From Chrysochromulina parva (taxonomy: Eukaryota > Haptophyta > Prymnesiales > Chrysochromulinaceae), in the NCBI GenBank assembly GCA_002887195.1, contig PJAB01001476.1, positions 1 through 14,194 on the forward strand: a stretch of 14,194 bases of DNA, written 5' to 3'. The notes under the pieces are model-generated. The model ran no database searches and was not told where the DNA came from. It saw only the letters and a list, made by a program, of their open reading frames with translations. Below, in pieces: positions 14,194-14,194 of the stretch (its first letter is position 1; every line of letters begins with the position of its first letter). The position numbers were made by a program, and so were the translations under genes.

Positions 14194-14194
14194 G

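Noticed and set aside
1..14194. tRNA, rRNA, transposase, viral or defence-system genes.
   Set aside because: I looked for cloverleaf-like blocks, integrase or transposase motifs and typical defence domains on both strands and saw none. No computational scan was possible.

Overview
The window looks like nuclear DNA of a GC-rich, intron-poor microalga with chlorophyll c. A haptophyte fits best, though a stramenopile alga such as a pelagophyte is not excluded. The evidence is a light-harvesting gene of the chlorophyll a/c (FCP) type with a signal-plus-transit style N-terminus and one spliceosomal intron, eukaryote-specific families (mTERF, four-RRM Nrd1/Mrn1-type protein, F-box, NUDT15-type Nudix, DDX52/ROK1 helicase), long GC-rich coding frames and no Shine-Dalgarno or operon structure.

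Layout from left to right: (1) mTERF-like protein, minus, 87-1415; (2) four-RRM RNA-binding protein with a Gly-Met array and a Gln-rich tail, minus, 1647-4076; (3) small protein with an N-myristoylation signature and a Tudor-like barrel, minus, 4463-4900; (4) F-box protein fused to a cytochrome b5-like domain, minus, 5704-6654; (5) tandem Nudix protein, minus, 7146-8318; (6) multipass membrane protein with a long helical-repeat C-terminus, plus, 8769-12095; (7) two-exon chlorophyll a/c-binding protein, plus, 12183-13030; (8) broken DDX52/ROK1-type helicase fragment, minus, about 13730-14193, running off the right edge. Five minus-strand genes are followed by a divergent promoter region at 8319-8768, then two closely spaced plus-strand genes that converge on the helicase remnant.

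I see no shared pathway among the genes; this looks like an ordinary euchromatic segment, not a functional island. I found no transposase, CRISPR array, tRNA, rRNA or defence system. The features most likely to be new are the F-box/cytochrome b5 fusion, whose two heme-ligand histidines are 24 residues apart as in true cytochrome b5; the split second Nudix domain with a four-copy NWAP expansion; the unrecognised membrane/helical-repeat protein; and the helicase locus, where motif Ia and the whole second RecA domain are absent and an AT-richer segment sits between 12-bp direct repeats.

Start codons were set at the first plausible ATG. In several genes the open frame extends to an upstream GTG, which I did not use because nuclear eukaryotic genes start at ATG. 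Domain calls were made by eye, without database searches.
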